A stretch of DNA of 64,000 nucleotides from Paracoccus sp. (in: a-proteobacteria) (GCF_030538655.1 NZ_JAUNTO010000010.1:51258-115257); one strand, 5' to 3'; positions 46,889 to 55,196 are shown, counted from the stretch's first letter. Translations and numbers: made by a program. Notes: generated by a model from the letters alone, not told the origin.

Positions 46889-47958
46889 CGGTTGGTCCAG
46901 TCCTTGCGGGCCTGTGCCCACAGCCAACCCCACAGGGGTGCCGGGCGCACCGGGCTGGCGGCGGTGAATTCTGCGGCGGGGTCATCGCCCGTCAGCATCT
47001 GCGCAAATTCGCCCAGATGGAAATCGCGCGGCTGATTGCCCTGCACCCAGCGGGTGCCGTCCATCCGAACGCCGCCCGCCTGCCCCGCCGATACCGCCCG
47101 CGCCACCAGATAGCGCGCCAGCGTCATCCCCAGCATCGCCCCGGCGGCGCTGTCGGCGGGGTAATGCACCCCGGCAACCGTGCGGTTCGCGGCGATGCGG
47201 CTGGCCATGCGGAACAGTTGGCTGTCGGCGGCCAGCGTGGCCCCCGGATCGTCCAGAAGTGTCAGCAGCGTGGCCAGCAGAAACGCCTGCGTCGCATGGC
47301 CCGAGGGAAAGGCGGCATGGGCGGGCGTGTTGATCACCGGCTGAATCCGGTTGGAAAACTGGTTCGGGCGCGGGCAACCCAGCGCCAGCTTGACCCGCAT
47401 CACTGCGCAATCCGACAGATCCAGCGCAATCGACAGCATATCGCCGATGCGGCGGCTGCGTTCGGGTTCCAGCGGCAGGATCGCGGTAAAGAACGGCATC
47501 AGGTCGGTGGTCTGGGCCAGAATTTCGGCCATGCGATCATCACGCAGATCGGCATATCCCCCGACCAGAGGAATGGCGCGGCGGAAATCCTCGGGCTTTG
47601 GGGCGATAAATTCGGCCAGCGGCATCAGATCGCCCGCGGTTGCCCGGCGCTGCCATCGGGCGGTATGGGCCACGGGCGATCCCGTGTCGGAAGCGGATTC
47701 AAAGGCCATATCCTCAAGCAATTCGGTCAGCACAACCGTGCTGCGATAATCAGCCGACAGGCGTGCCAGCCTCTCGCCCTGATCCAGAACCGGCGTTCCG
47801 GGCGCCTGTCCGGTGATAAGGCCCGACCCGACGATGCCATCACGGGCGCGCATCAAGGCTTCGGCCAGCAGGGTGTCAGCAGGGGCATTATCCCCTAATG
47901 CCTTGGCATTTTTTGCATTCTTGGCGTTTTTCGCATTTTTTGCGTTCAGGATCGACAT
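46879..47958 (-). CDS. PAP2/vanadium-haloperoxidase superfamily protein
   Basis: A 359-residue helical enzyme with the three PAP2 motifs: KLALGCPRP (K-x6-RP), FPSGHAT (SGH) and RTVAGVHYPAD (R-x5-H-x3-D). These bind phosphate or vanadate, so it is either an acid phosphatase or a vanadium haloperoxidase. Compared with membrane PAP2 enzymes it has no spans. The N terminus carries five Asn-Ala-Lys triplets in a row after MSIL. It heads the minus-strand cassette and is divergent from the TPR regulator across 74 bp. Confidence 0.82.
   Translation of the reverse strand: MSILNAKNAKNAKNAKNAKALGDNAPADTLLAEALMRARDGIVGSGLITGQAPGTPVLDQGERLARLSADYRSTVVLTELLEDMAFESASDTGSPVAHTARWQRRATAGDLMPLAEFIAPKPEDFRRAIPLVGGYADLRDDRMAEILAQTTDLMPFFTAILPLEPERSRRIGDMLSIALDLSDCAVMRVKLALGCPRPNQFSNRIQPVINTPAHAAFPSGHATQAFLLATLLTLLDDPGATLAADSQLFRMASRIAANRTVAGVHYPADSAAGAMLGMTLARYLVARAVSAGQAGGVRMDGTRWVQGNQPRDFHLGEFAQMLTGDDPAAEFTAASPVRPAPLWGWLWAQARKDWTNRWS
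47900..47949 (-). repeat. Asn-Ala-Lys coding repeat
   Basis: About five tandem 9-base units encode (NAK)n at the start of the PAP2-like protein. Codons vary between copies, so the peptide repeat appears maintained by selection or is old. Confidence 0.7.
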
Positions 47959-48032
47959 ATCTGCACCCGCCCTGCCCCAAAGAACAGCCTGAGCATTGAT
48001 TATGCTGGCCTTCTTTGCGGTGCAGCAATAGC

Positions 48033-49613
48033 ATGTTCGGGTCTGCGCAACAACATTTAACAACTGTGACACACCTGACACTCAGGCTTATCGGTTCTGT
48101 GACCATGGCTGGTTCTGACCGACGTGAACGGACGCCTCGCAGCATGAAAGGCCGCGGGTTGTTGGCGGTGTTGGGTATCTCGCGCGGGTTGCGGCAGACC
48201 AAGACGCATTTACAGGATCTGTTATATAGCCGCAGCGAACCGGAACAGGGCGCGGCCAGCATCCGACAGCTTTTGCGTGAAATCCGGCTGGCGCTGGATG
48301 ACCGGCGCGATGTTTTGCGGTCCGGTCCGGGTTGGATCGGGCTGGATATGAACAGCGTCATCGTCGATCTGACGCCCCGGCCCGGTCCCGATGGTCGCCC
48401 GCTGGAATTCGCCGCCGATCTGGATATTCCCGACCCCGAATTCGAAAACTGGCTGCGTGATACGCGGATGCATGTCGAAAACCGGGCCGTGGCTCCGGCA
48501 GCGCCGCTGTCTGCTGGTCCGCCCCGGCTGATGGTTCAGTCCCCGGTTTCCACCGACCCGGATGCCGCGCTGCTGGCTGAAATGTTGATGATGGAGGCCG
48601 CCCTGCGTGCCTCGGACATCACGCCGCTGATCGTCATTCAGCCGGATGACGGCGCCGAGATGCAGGCCGATCTGGTGTTGCGGGTGCGGGCGCTGCGCGG
48701 GGCCGACCGCACCATGCTGTCGGCGTCGCTGGTGCAGACCGGCACCGCACATGTGATCTGGAACCAGTCGTTCCATATCGAAACCGGCAGCAGCCGTATG
48801 CAGACGCATCTGTGCGCCGCCGATATGACCTTTGCGATCCTCAAGGCGGCCGAGGCGGCGGATGCACTGAATCAGACGCGGCGTTTCCCGCTGGGTGATA
48901 TTTTCAGCTATTCCCGACTGCCGCTGATGCGGGCGGATCAGGTGCTGGACACCAGCTATGACCAGCTTCGGCCTGCTGTTGCGCTGGCGCTGAGGGCCTA
49001 TATCCGCAACACCTTGCTGATCGAACGGCTGACTGATGATCCCGCAGGCGCGCTGGACGAAGCCGACGAATTTTCCCGACGCGCGCTGGAACTGGCGCCG
49101 CATAACGCCACTGTTCTGGCGGTGGCGGCGGTGATCGCATCCTATCGCAACCACAAGGAAACCGAATACCGGCTGGTGCAGCAGGCGGTGCGGGCCGATC
49201 CGCTGAATCCGCTGGCGATGTTTGCGCATTCACTGGTGCTAAGCGATCTGGACCGCCACCAGGAGGCCGCCAGCATCGCCAGTGACGGCATGAACAGCGC
49301 GCTGTCGGCGCTGAACCCGGCGACCTGGCTGCTGCGGCGCAGCGCGGCATCGTTCCGGCATGGCGATCTGGAAGGGGCACAGCGGTTTTTTGCCGCCACG
49401 CATCAGATGGCCCCCGACAACCGCCCCGCGCTGCGGTTTCTGGCGGCCTTGCTGTATCACAACGGCGACCACGAAGGGGCGCGTCAGGCGCTGATAAAGC
49501 TGAAACAGATCGAGCCGGATTTCTCGTTGGATCTGATGGCCAGTGACGGCTATCCGGTTGATTCTCTGCGCAATGCCGGGATGCTGGCGATCACCCGCTC
49601 GGGGCTGATCTAG
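48033..49613 (+). CDS. Winged-helix/TPR regulator of the protease island
   Basis: A 526-residue protein. The N-terminal 100 residues resemble the OmpR/SARP-type DNA-binding domain (LRLIGSVTMAG, RGLLAVLGISRGLRQTKTHLQDLLY, ASIRQLLREIRLAL, GPGWIGLD). A middle domain with PDPDAALLAEMLMMEAALRASDI follows. The C-terminal 220 residues are TPR-like helix pairs (ALDEADEFSRRALELAPHN). ATG 48033 is chosen; TTG 48015 is possible. Divergence from the PAP2-like gene suits a regulator of both cassettes. It is 69 bp before the second S8 gene. Confidence 0.7.
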   Translation: MFGSAQQHLTTVTHLTLRLIGSVTMAGSDRRERTPRSMKGRGLLAVLGISRGLRQTKTHLQDLLYSRSEPEQGAASIRQLLREIRLALDDRRDVLRSGPGWIGLDMNSVIVDLTPRPGPDGRPLEFAADLDIPDPEFENWLRDTRMHVENRAVAPAAPLSAGPPRLMVQSPVSTDPDAALLAEMLMMEAALRASDITPLIVIQPDDGAEMQADLVLRVRALRGADRTMLSASLVQTGTAHVIWNQSFHIETGSSRMQTHLCAADMTFAILKAAEAADALNQTRRFPLGDIFSYSRLPLMRADQVLDTSYDQLRPAVALALRAYIRNTLLIERLTDDPAGALDEADEFSRRALELAPHNATVLAVAAVIASYRNHKETEYRLVQQAVRADPLNPLAMFAHSLVLSDLDRHQEAASIASDGMNSALSALNPATWLLRRSAASFRHGDLEGAQRFFAATHQMAPDNRPALRFLAALLYHNGDHEGARQALIKLKQIEPDFSLDLMASDGYPVDSLRNAGMLAITRSGLI

Positions 49614-49682
49614 GCGGGTGATGCCCTCTGGCGCGGGTGGGGCAAAGCCGTGTAGCCTTGTGGTTGCAACAAGGAGCCGAGG

Positions 49683-51224
49683 ATGCCGCGCAAGACCGCC
49701 CGTTATGTGATCGTCCCCGATGACAACGTGTTTAACGACAGCATGGACACGACCAGCTTTCGCCTGTTCCGGTCGATGCACCACACCCTGTTCAACAGGC
49801 GTGGCCTGCGCCCGATGGGCAGTCTGACGCAGGGCAGTGATGATGGTTCGGTCCCGGCGGTCCGCCCGCCGCTGCGGGTGATGGAGACCGATGTCGGGCG
49901 TATCCGTCTGATTGATTCCATCGGCGAGAACGAGGCATCGCTGGTCGCCATGACCGCCGATCAGGCGCGGGAATTGCAGCGCAACTATCCCGGTTTGCGG
50001 GTGCGGCGCGAATTGCAGCTGATCCCGCTGTGGCCTGGGGCTGTGAACCTGATCCGTCGTCATGCCCGGCCCGCGGCCTTTCGTTCGGCCAAGGAACTGG
50101 ACCTGCGCTGCATTGATGCGGAAACCGGCCAGCCGGTGGCCGGGGTGCCGCTGGTGATCGTGCTGGACGCGCGGCGGGGTTTTGGCATTTCCGATGTGGT
50201 CACGGATGAGAACGGGCGCTACCGCACCCCGCTGCCTGCCGGGCAAAGCGTGATCGACGCGGTGATCTGTCAGCCCTTTTCCGGGCATTGGCCGGGCGGC
50301 GCGGAATCGGTTGCGGTGCACGATACCGGCGCCACCGAACTGACCATCGCTCTGACCCCGCTGGCCAAGGATTTCCGCGACGGGCTGGACCGGATGCTGA
50401 CCCCGGCCCAGCCCATGGACGGGCAGGGGGTGCGGGTGGCCATTATCGACACCGGCGTTGATCCGGCACAGGGGCTGAATCTGGAAAAGGGCCTGAACAC
50501 CACCGGATCGGAACCGGCGGATGAATGGTTTGACAATGGCAGCGGGCATGGCACGCATGTGGCTGGCATCGTCGCGCGGGTGGCCCCCGCGGTCGTTCTG
50601 CATTCCTATCGTGTCTTTGAAAAGGATGCCGGTGGGGCCAGCGAATTTTCTATCGCCCGCGCCATCCGCCAGGCGGTCGAGGATGGCTGCGACATTATCA
50701 ACCTCAGTCTGGGGCAGGCGTCCGAACCCATCGCCATCTCGCGAGAGGTGCGGCGGGCGCGGGCCTTGGGCGTGGTCTGCATCGCGGCCACCGGCAATGA
50801 TTACATGTCGCCGGTGTCCTATCCGGCGCGATCCGGTGTGGTGGTGGCGGTATCGGCGGGCGGGGTGCTGAACGCCTGGCCGGATGGCGCGTCCACCGGG
50901 CGCAATGTCGCCGCCGACCCGGCGCCGGTGAATGACCGCTTTTTCGCCTCTTTCAGCAATATCGGCCCAGAAGTGGACTTTATCGGACCGGGCGTTGGTA
51001 TTATATCTTGGGTCAACAAGACCTCGAAGGGCGTGATGGACGGCACGTCGATGGCCTGTCCGGCGGTGGCCGGGCTGTTCGCGCGGTTGCTGTCGGCCAA
51101 TGCGGAAATTTTGTCGGCAGAGCGAAACCAACAGCGATCCGACGACATTATCAGAATGGCGAACAGCCATGCGGTGCCGATCGGGTTCGGCAACAGATAC
51201 GAAGGGGCGGGGCTGATCGGTTAG
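49683..51224 (+). CDS. Subtilisin-like serine protease (S8), type B
   Basis: A 513-residue protease with classical triad motifs: Asp256 (AIIDTGVD), His289 (GSGHGTHVAG), Asn372 (AATGND) and Ser456 (DGTSMACPAVAG). The N-terminal 115 residues end in ASLVAMTADQARELQRNYPGLRV, which resembles an I9 propeptide, and residues about 138-225 look like a carboxypeptidase-regulatory-type beta domain. There is no signal peptide. An AAGGAG site precedes the ATG. The next gene, 7 bp on, encodes a small I9-like protein. Confidence 0.88.
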   Translation: MPRKTARYVIVPDDNVFNDSMDTTSFRLFRSMHHTLFNRRGLRPMGSLTQGSDDGSVPAVRPPLRVMETDVGRIRLIDSIGENEASLVAMTADQARELQRNYPGLRVRRELQLIPLWPGAVNLIRRHARPAAFRSAKELDLRCIDAETGQPVAGVPLVIVLDARRGFGISDVVTDENGRYRTPLPAGQSVIDAVICQPFSGHWPGGAESVAVHDTGATELTIALTPLAKDFRDGLDRMLTPAQPMDGQGVRVAIIDTGVDPAQGLNLEKGLNTTGSEPADEWFDNGSGHGTHVAGIVARVAPAVVLHSYRVFEKDAGGASEFSIARAIRQAVEDGCDIINLSLGQASEPIAISREVRRARALGVVCIAATGNDYMSPVSYPARSGVVVAVSAGGVLNAWPDGASTGRNVAADPAPVNDRFFASFSNIGPEVDFIGPGVGIISWVNKTSKGVMDGTSMACPAVAGLFARLLSANAEILSAERNQQRSDDIIRMANSHAVPIGFGNRYEGAGLIG

Positions 51225-51231
51225 GGGAAAG

Positions 51232-51489
51232 ATGATGAAGGCGCAACGCAAGAACATCCACAGCTATGTGCTGGTCTATTCCGATGACTGTGATCCCTCG
51301 CGCGAGGAAACGGCCGAGGTTCTGGATCATCTCAGCCCGCTGCCGGCCGAGGAAATCCTGCCCGGCACCATCCGCGTCCAAGGCCCCGCGCGCGAGGTGC
51401 GCCGTTGCGCCGGCGAACTGGCGCATTGGCGGCTGTCACAAGAAAAGATCCTGTCGCTGAATCCCCCGCACAAGGCGATGCGGCGCTGA
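51232..51489 (+). CDS. Small I9/propeptide-like protein
   Basis: An 85-residue protein with the predicted order beta (HSYVLVYSD), helix (SREETAEVLDHL), beta (ILPGTIRVQG), helix (AREVRRCAGELAHWRL), beta (KILSLNP). This matches the ferredoxin-like fold of subtilisin propeptides and inhibitors. Sitting just after an S8 protease, it may inhibit or fold that protease in trans. No sequence motif proves it. Its stop overlaps the nuclease start (TGATG). Confidence 0.55.
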   Translation: MMKAQRKNIHSYVLVYSDDCDPSREETAEVLDHLSPLPAEEILPGTIRVQGPAREVRRCAGELAHWRLSQEKILSLNPPHKAMRR

Positions 51490-52418
51490 TGACCCGCCGT
51501 TTCGGCCCTGATGACGGGCTGGCCATGCTGCGCGTGACGGAATCGCAACTGCCGTTGGACAGTTATGCCACACGCGGCGGATACGATCCGGCCTTTGTTC
51601 AGCCCGACGATCCTTTGCCGCTGCCCGGTGCGGGCCGTTGGTCTGACGATCTGGTGCCGCTGATCCCCGATGCGTTGTCCCCCGGACAAGACCCGACGGA
51701 ACTGCGCTATACCCATTTTTCCGTGCGCATGTCGCGATCCCGCGCGCTGCCCTTGTTCAGCGCCTGCAATATTGACGGCAGCCGATCCGACCGCACGATC
51801 CCGCGCAGCAACACATGGCGCCGTGATCCACGCATTGCCCCCGAATATCAGAACCTGCGGCAAGGTTATGGTCACGAGGGGCAGGGTCTGTTCAGCCGCG
51901 GCCACATGACCCGGCGCGAAGACCCGAACTGGGGCGACCGCGATACCGCGCGGCAGGCTGATGCCGATACGTTTCATATCACCAATGTCGCGCCGCAGCG
52001 GCAGGGGTTCAACGGTGGTATCTGGCTGCGGCTGGAAGATTACGTGCTGGACAATACCGACCGCGCCAACATGCGGGTGTCGGTCATCACCGGGCCGGTG
52101 CTGTCGCCCGATGATCCCGTCTATTACAACCGCCGGATACCGACCGCCTTCTGGAAGGTGATCGCCTTTGTTCACGCAGATTCGGGCGAACTGACCACCA
52201 TCGGTTATCGGCGGTCGCAGATGGATTACCTGCCGCGGCCGTCGGGCGGCCGCTTTGTCTTTGCTGATTTCCACGATAGTCAGGTGCCCGTCGCCGCCAT
52301 CGCCGCCGAAAGCGGCCTTGAGCTGACAGAATGGGCAGAATGCGATGTGATGGCCGGGGCATCCCCCGATCTGGAAATCCGCGTTACCGGGGTCGGCGAC
52401 GTCTATCTGATGCGATAG
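51489..52418 (+). CDS. DNA/RNA non-specific endonuclease (NucA/EndoG family)
   Basis: A 309-residue beta-beta-alpha-metal nuclease. The catalytic motif reads SRGH (His139) where DRGH is usual, and the metal-binding Asn is probably in ITNVAPQRQGFNGG (residues 164-177). Around 110 extra residues precede the nuclease core. There is no signal peptide, so it would meet host or invader nucleic acid in the cytoplasm. It ends the plus-strand cassette after the protease and I9-like gene, suggesting the protease gates or releases it. The longer frame upstream is a shadow of the I9-like gene. Confidence 0.82.
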   Translation: MTRRFGPDDGLAMLRVTESQLPLDSYATRGGYDPAFVQPDDPLPLPGAGRWSDDLVPLIPDALSPGQDPTELRYTHFSVRMSRSRALPLFSACNIDGSRSDRTIPRSNTWRRDPRIAPEYQNLRQGYGHEGQGLFSRGHMTRREDPNWGDRDTARQADADTFHITNVAPQRQGFNGGIWLRLEDYVLDNTDRANMRVSVITGPVLSPDDPVYYNRRIPTAFWKVIAFVHADSGELTTIGYRRSQMDYLPRPSGGRFVFADFHDSQVPVAAIAAESGLELTEWAECDVMAGASPDLEIRVTGVGDVYLMR

Positions 52419-52457
52419 CCTCCCGTATCCGGCCTGCCAGGTTTTCAGACAATCCCG

Positions 52458-52493
52458 AAAAAGGAAACGGGCCGTCCGAGGAGGAACGGCCCG
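52458..52493 (-). terminator. Rho-independent terminator, minus strand
   Basis: CGGGCCGT pairs with ACGGCCCG around a 10-base loop containing TCCTCCT, followed on the minus strand by TTTCCTTTTT. It ends the unit downstream of the queuosine transporter. Confidence 0.8.
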
Positions 52494-52544
52494 CGAGATC
52501 CACGGAGATGGTCCGGTTAGGGATGGAAGTCCGCCCCGTCCCAA

Positions 52545-52604
52545 TCAGGGTTTACGACCTTTGGGTTTGCCCTCAGGCCACGGCCCCCCTGACTGTTCCG
52601 ACAC
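52545..52604 (-). CDS. Candidate 19-residue ORF
   Basis: A GTG-started frame preceded by GGAGAG encodes a Pro/Gly/Lys-rich peptide (MSEQSGGPWPEGKPKGRKP). It overlaps the 18-residue frame in another register. Confidence 0.25.
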   Translation of the reverse strand: MSEQSGGPWPEGKPKGRKP

Positions 52605-52629
52605 CTCTCTCCAATATCACTCTCGACAC
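52573..52629 (-). CDS. Candidate 18-residue ORF
   Basis: A GTG start at 52629 sits 7 bases after a perfect AGGAGG and encodes MSRVILERGVGTVRGAVA. The excellent ribosome site is the only evidence for translation. Confidence 0.3.
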   Translation of the reverse strand: MSRVILERGVGTVRGAVA

Positions 52630-52695
52630 TGGACCACCTCCTTTCAATAAGTTGCCGTTGCAAGGACAGGGTGCCACAGATCGAGAATCTGTCAA

Positions 52696-53298
52696 TCAGG
52701 TTTCTTGCTGTTGTCGCAACAAATTGCGCACGATGATGCGGAACGGCACAAGAGCCAGTAGCGCCAGCAGCATTTTCACCAGCCAGTCGGCCACGCCCAA
52801 GGATTGCCAGAAGGGCAGTTCGGGACCAAATCCCAGCAGCGGCGCGGCTTCATTGGCCCAGCCGGTGTTGGCGTCATGGGGCAGGGCGGCTGTAAAGGCG
52901 ATGGTAAAGAACAGCGCCGTATCGACCAGCGACCCCAGAGAAGACGACATCAGCGGTGCACGCCACCACGATCCTTCGCGCAGGCGGTTGAAGACGGCCA
53001 CATCCAGCAATTGTGCGGTCAGAAAGGCGACGCCGGACCCGATGGCGATACGCAGCGTCGTCAGATCGAAGCCAAAGGCAATCAGCGAACAGGCAACCCC
53101 GGTGACAAAACCGGCATAGACAACGCGGCGCGCGGCAGCAGGTCCATAGACCCGGTTCATCACATCGGTCACGAGAAAGGTGAACGGATAGGTAAAGGCA
53201 CCCCAGGTCAGATAGGCGCCGATATGATATTGAACAAGAATATTGGCGGCCACGACGATGATGGCCATGGCAATGATGCCGGGCAGAAAGCGGGTCAT
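52696..53298 (-). CDS. Queuosine precursor transporter (YhhQ/VUT family)
   Basis: A 200-residue inner-membrane protein with about six spans that imports preQ0 or preQ1 for queuosine synthesis. Family features are FTYPFTFLVTDVMNRVYGP and a DVAVFNRLREGSWWRAPLMSSS stretch. Start 53298 is chosen because the longer frame adds only Arg/Pro-rich sequence. It is the first gene of a short minus-strand unit ending at a terminator. Confidence 0.88.
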   Translation of the reverse strand: MTRFLPGIIAMAIIVVAANILVQYHIGAYLTWGAFTYPFTFLVTDVMNRVYGPAAARRVVYAGFVTGVACSLIAFGFDLTTLRIAIGSGVAFLTAQLLDVAVFNRLREGSWWRAPLMSSSLGSLVDTALFFTIAFTAALPHDANTGWANEAAPLLGFGPELPFWQSLGVADWLVKMLLALLALVPFRIIVRNLLRQQQET

Positions 53299-53451
53299 GC
53301 GGATTTCCGTTTTACAAGGTGGCGGAACAACTCGGCCCAAGGTCGGGCAAGGGCGGCGCATACGCGGGGGCGGGCCGTTGTGTCAAGGCTGTTCTGGGCG
53401 GCGCGGGGTCGCCCCAAGCCGTGTATTTAGACGAACAGCAAGCCGACAGGG

Positions 53452-54336
53452 TTATTCGGTCAGGCGATATTCGACGATTTCAGTGCGTTGCAGAATGTTG
53501 AAATTGTCGTCCGAAATCAGTGTCAGGCGCAGTCCGGTGCCGTCGTCCCAGACGCTGATGCCTTCGAGGTTGTCATATTGCAGCGGGCGCGTTTCCAGCA
53601 GCACCTGTTCGCCCGTGCCATCAAGGTTAAAGCGGCGGATGCGTGAGGAAAAGCCCAGAAGTCCGCGAAAATCCCGCTCTAGCAGGTAAAGGCGGCCATC
53701 CGGGCCGATGTCGGCCCCTGTCGGCAGGAACCGGCCCCGGCGCGGGATTGTGAAGGGCACGTCCCAGATGTCGTTTTGCCAGCGCAGCACCGGAAAGGGC
53801 TGGTCGGGGTGGCCGGATCGTTCGGGTATGGCGATGATCGCCCCGTCGGATGTGATGGCCAGCGCCTCCATTCCCGAATTTATCCGCAGATCGGCCAGCG
53901 CGCGCGGCGGCGGGATACGGCTGGCGCGCGATTGCGGGGTGGCATAGGCGGCGATACGGTCCAGCCCCTCGAAGCTGATCCAGATGGTGCCGTCAGAGGC
54001 GATGGCGATGCCTTCGGAATCGCCCAGCCGTCCGGGGGGCAGCGGATTGCCCCGGCTGTCGGTCAGATGGCTGCGGCCGGTGATGCTCAGCCCGGTGATG
54101 CGGCCATTGCCGTCGCGCTGCACCGTGCCCCAATACAGATGCGCCCGGTCGGTGACGGCGTGAAAAGCACTGCCATCCGCCGAAAGCGCGACCCCCGAAA
54201 AGCCGCCAAAATCCCGGTCGCCCGGAACGCGCCAGACATAGGTGCCGATATGATCCAGCCTTTGCGCCAATACGCCGGCGGGCAGGGCCGCCAGCGCAAA
54301 GGCGGCGATCAGCGCGCGCCAGCGACGTTGGTGCAT
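53452..54336 (-). CDS. Esterase-like activity of phytase family protein
   Basis: A 294-residue secreted propeller-type protein with a signal peptide (FALAALPAGVLAQ). Repeats such as FGGFSGVALSADGSAFHAVTD, LGDSEGIAIASDGTIWIS and NSGMEALAITSDG match the phytase-like esterase domain. Substrate not known. Its first 28 bp overlap the end of mepA. Confidence 0.8.
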   Translation of the reverse strand: MHQRRWRALIAAFALAALPAGVLAQRLDHIGTYVWRVPGDRDFGGFSGVALSADGSAFHAVTDRAHLYWGTVQRDGNGRITGLSITGRSHLTDSRGNPLPPGRLGDSEGIAIASDGTIWISFEGLDRIAAYATPQSRASRIPPPRALADLRINSGMEALAITSDGAIIAIPERSGHPDQPFPVLRWQNDIWDVPFTIPRRGRFLPTGADIGPDGRLYLLERDFRGLLGFSSRIRRFNLDGTGEQVLLETRPLQYDNLEGISVWDDGTGLRLTLISDDNFNILQRTEIVEYRLTE

Positions 54337-55196
54337 TGGCGCGGCAGTTCGCTCAGCCGGAAAGTGCGGGGATGGCGGTAATCCGGGTCGGGGGTGCCGC
54401 GCGGGCGGGTGGACGGGTTGGCGCGATAGCGCAGCTCCTGCGCCGCCTCGCCGCAGCCGTTGTCATTGCCCGACAGTTGCGCCACCGGGGTTGCCGGATT
54501 GTTGCACGACCCGCTGTTGCAATGCAGGCGCACGTGGAAATGATAATCGTGGTTCGGCGTCGGGCGCAGCTTTTGCAGCCATGCGCCGCGATTGTTGTTC
54601 ATCCGGCACATTTCCACCTTGATCGCGGCATCCAGAAAGATCCGGTCCACGCGCGGGTCCATGGCGGCGGCGCGGATCAGGGCGGCGTGGCTGGCGCTCC
54701 AGTGCCGCGACATGCCAAGGCCGTTCTGCGCCACCACCGACACCGACGAGATATTCTCGCGCTGTTGTGGTGACAGGTTCAGCGATTGCGGCGGCAGCAT
54801 CCAGATGTCGGCATCCAGACCGATCTGGTGGCTGGCATGGCCCGATACCATCGGCCCGCCGCGCGGCTGCGACAGATCGCCGATATACAGCCCGGGCCAG
54901 CCGACCTGTGTGGCCGCCCGCGACAGTCCCACAAGAAAGTCGATCAGTTCGGGCTGGCCCCAGTTCCGGTTGCGCGACAGGCGCATGGCCTGCCATGTCG
55001 GCCCGGTTTCGGGCAGTTGCACATTGCCCGAGGCACAGCCGCGGGAATAGCTGCCGATGGCGCCCTTTGGTCCGGCATTGGCGCTGCGAAAGCCGCCGAA
55101 CACATCCTTGGCCAGCGGGTCGGCATGGGCAGGCGGGGCGGCGGGGATAGCCAGCCCGACCAGGGCGGCAACGATCAGGGACAGTTTGCGGATCAC
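54309..55196 (-). CDS. mepA: Penicillin-insensitive murein endopeptidase
   Basis: A 295-residue periplasmic zinc endopeptidase that cuts D-Ala-DAP crosslinks in peptidoglycan. A signal peptide ends at APPAHAD. Zinc and catalytic motifs are SGHASHQIGLDADIW and NHDYHFHVRLHC, with six Cys for disulfides. The start is GTG 55196, overlapping the MFS gene's stop (GTGA); the longer frame is a shadow of that gene. Confidence 0.92.
   Translation of the reverse strand: MIRKLSLIVAALVGLAIPAAPPAHADPLAKDVFGGFRSANAGPKGAIGSYSRGCASGNVQLPETGPTWQAMRLSRNRNWGQPELIDFLVGLSRAATQVGWPGLYIGDLSQPRGGPMVSGHASHQIGLDADIWMLPPQSLNLSPQQRENISSVSVVAQNGLGMSRHWSASHAALIRAAAMDPRVDRIFLDAAIKVEMCRMNNNRGAWLQKLRPTPNHDYHFHVRLHCNSGSCNNPATPVAQLSGNDNGCGEAAQELRYRANPSTRPRGTPDPDYRHPRTFRLSELPRQCTNVAGAR

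Larger units (their letters stand above)
52458..52683 (-). ncRNA. Candidate short transcript after the queuosine precursor transporter
   Basis: A TTGACA hexamer (52690-52695) lies just after the transporter stop and a strong terminator lies about 200 nt on. The 200-nt unit would carry two short reading frames, and its terminal loop contains CCUCCU, complementary to Shine-Dalgarno sequence. No good -10 is seen. It may be a small RNA, a small-protein mRNA or just the transporter 3' end. Confidence 0.35.

Noticed and set aside
47900-47949. Short tandem repeat considered as a CRISPR-like array
   Set aside because: Units are 9 bp with no spacers and keep the reading frame; they are a coding repeat.
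49239-51257. A 672-codon open frame on the minus strand
   Set aside because: It is antisense to the TPR regulator and S8 protease, with a composition typical of a shadow.
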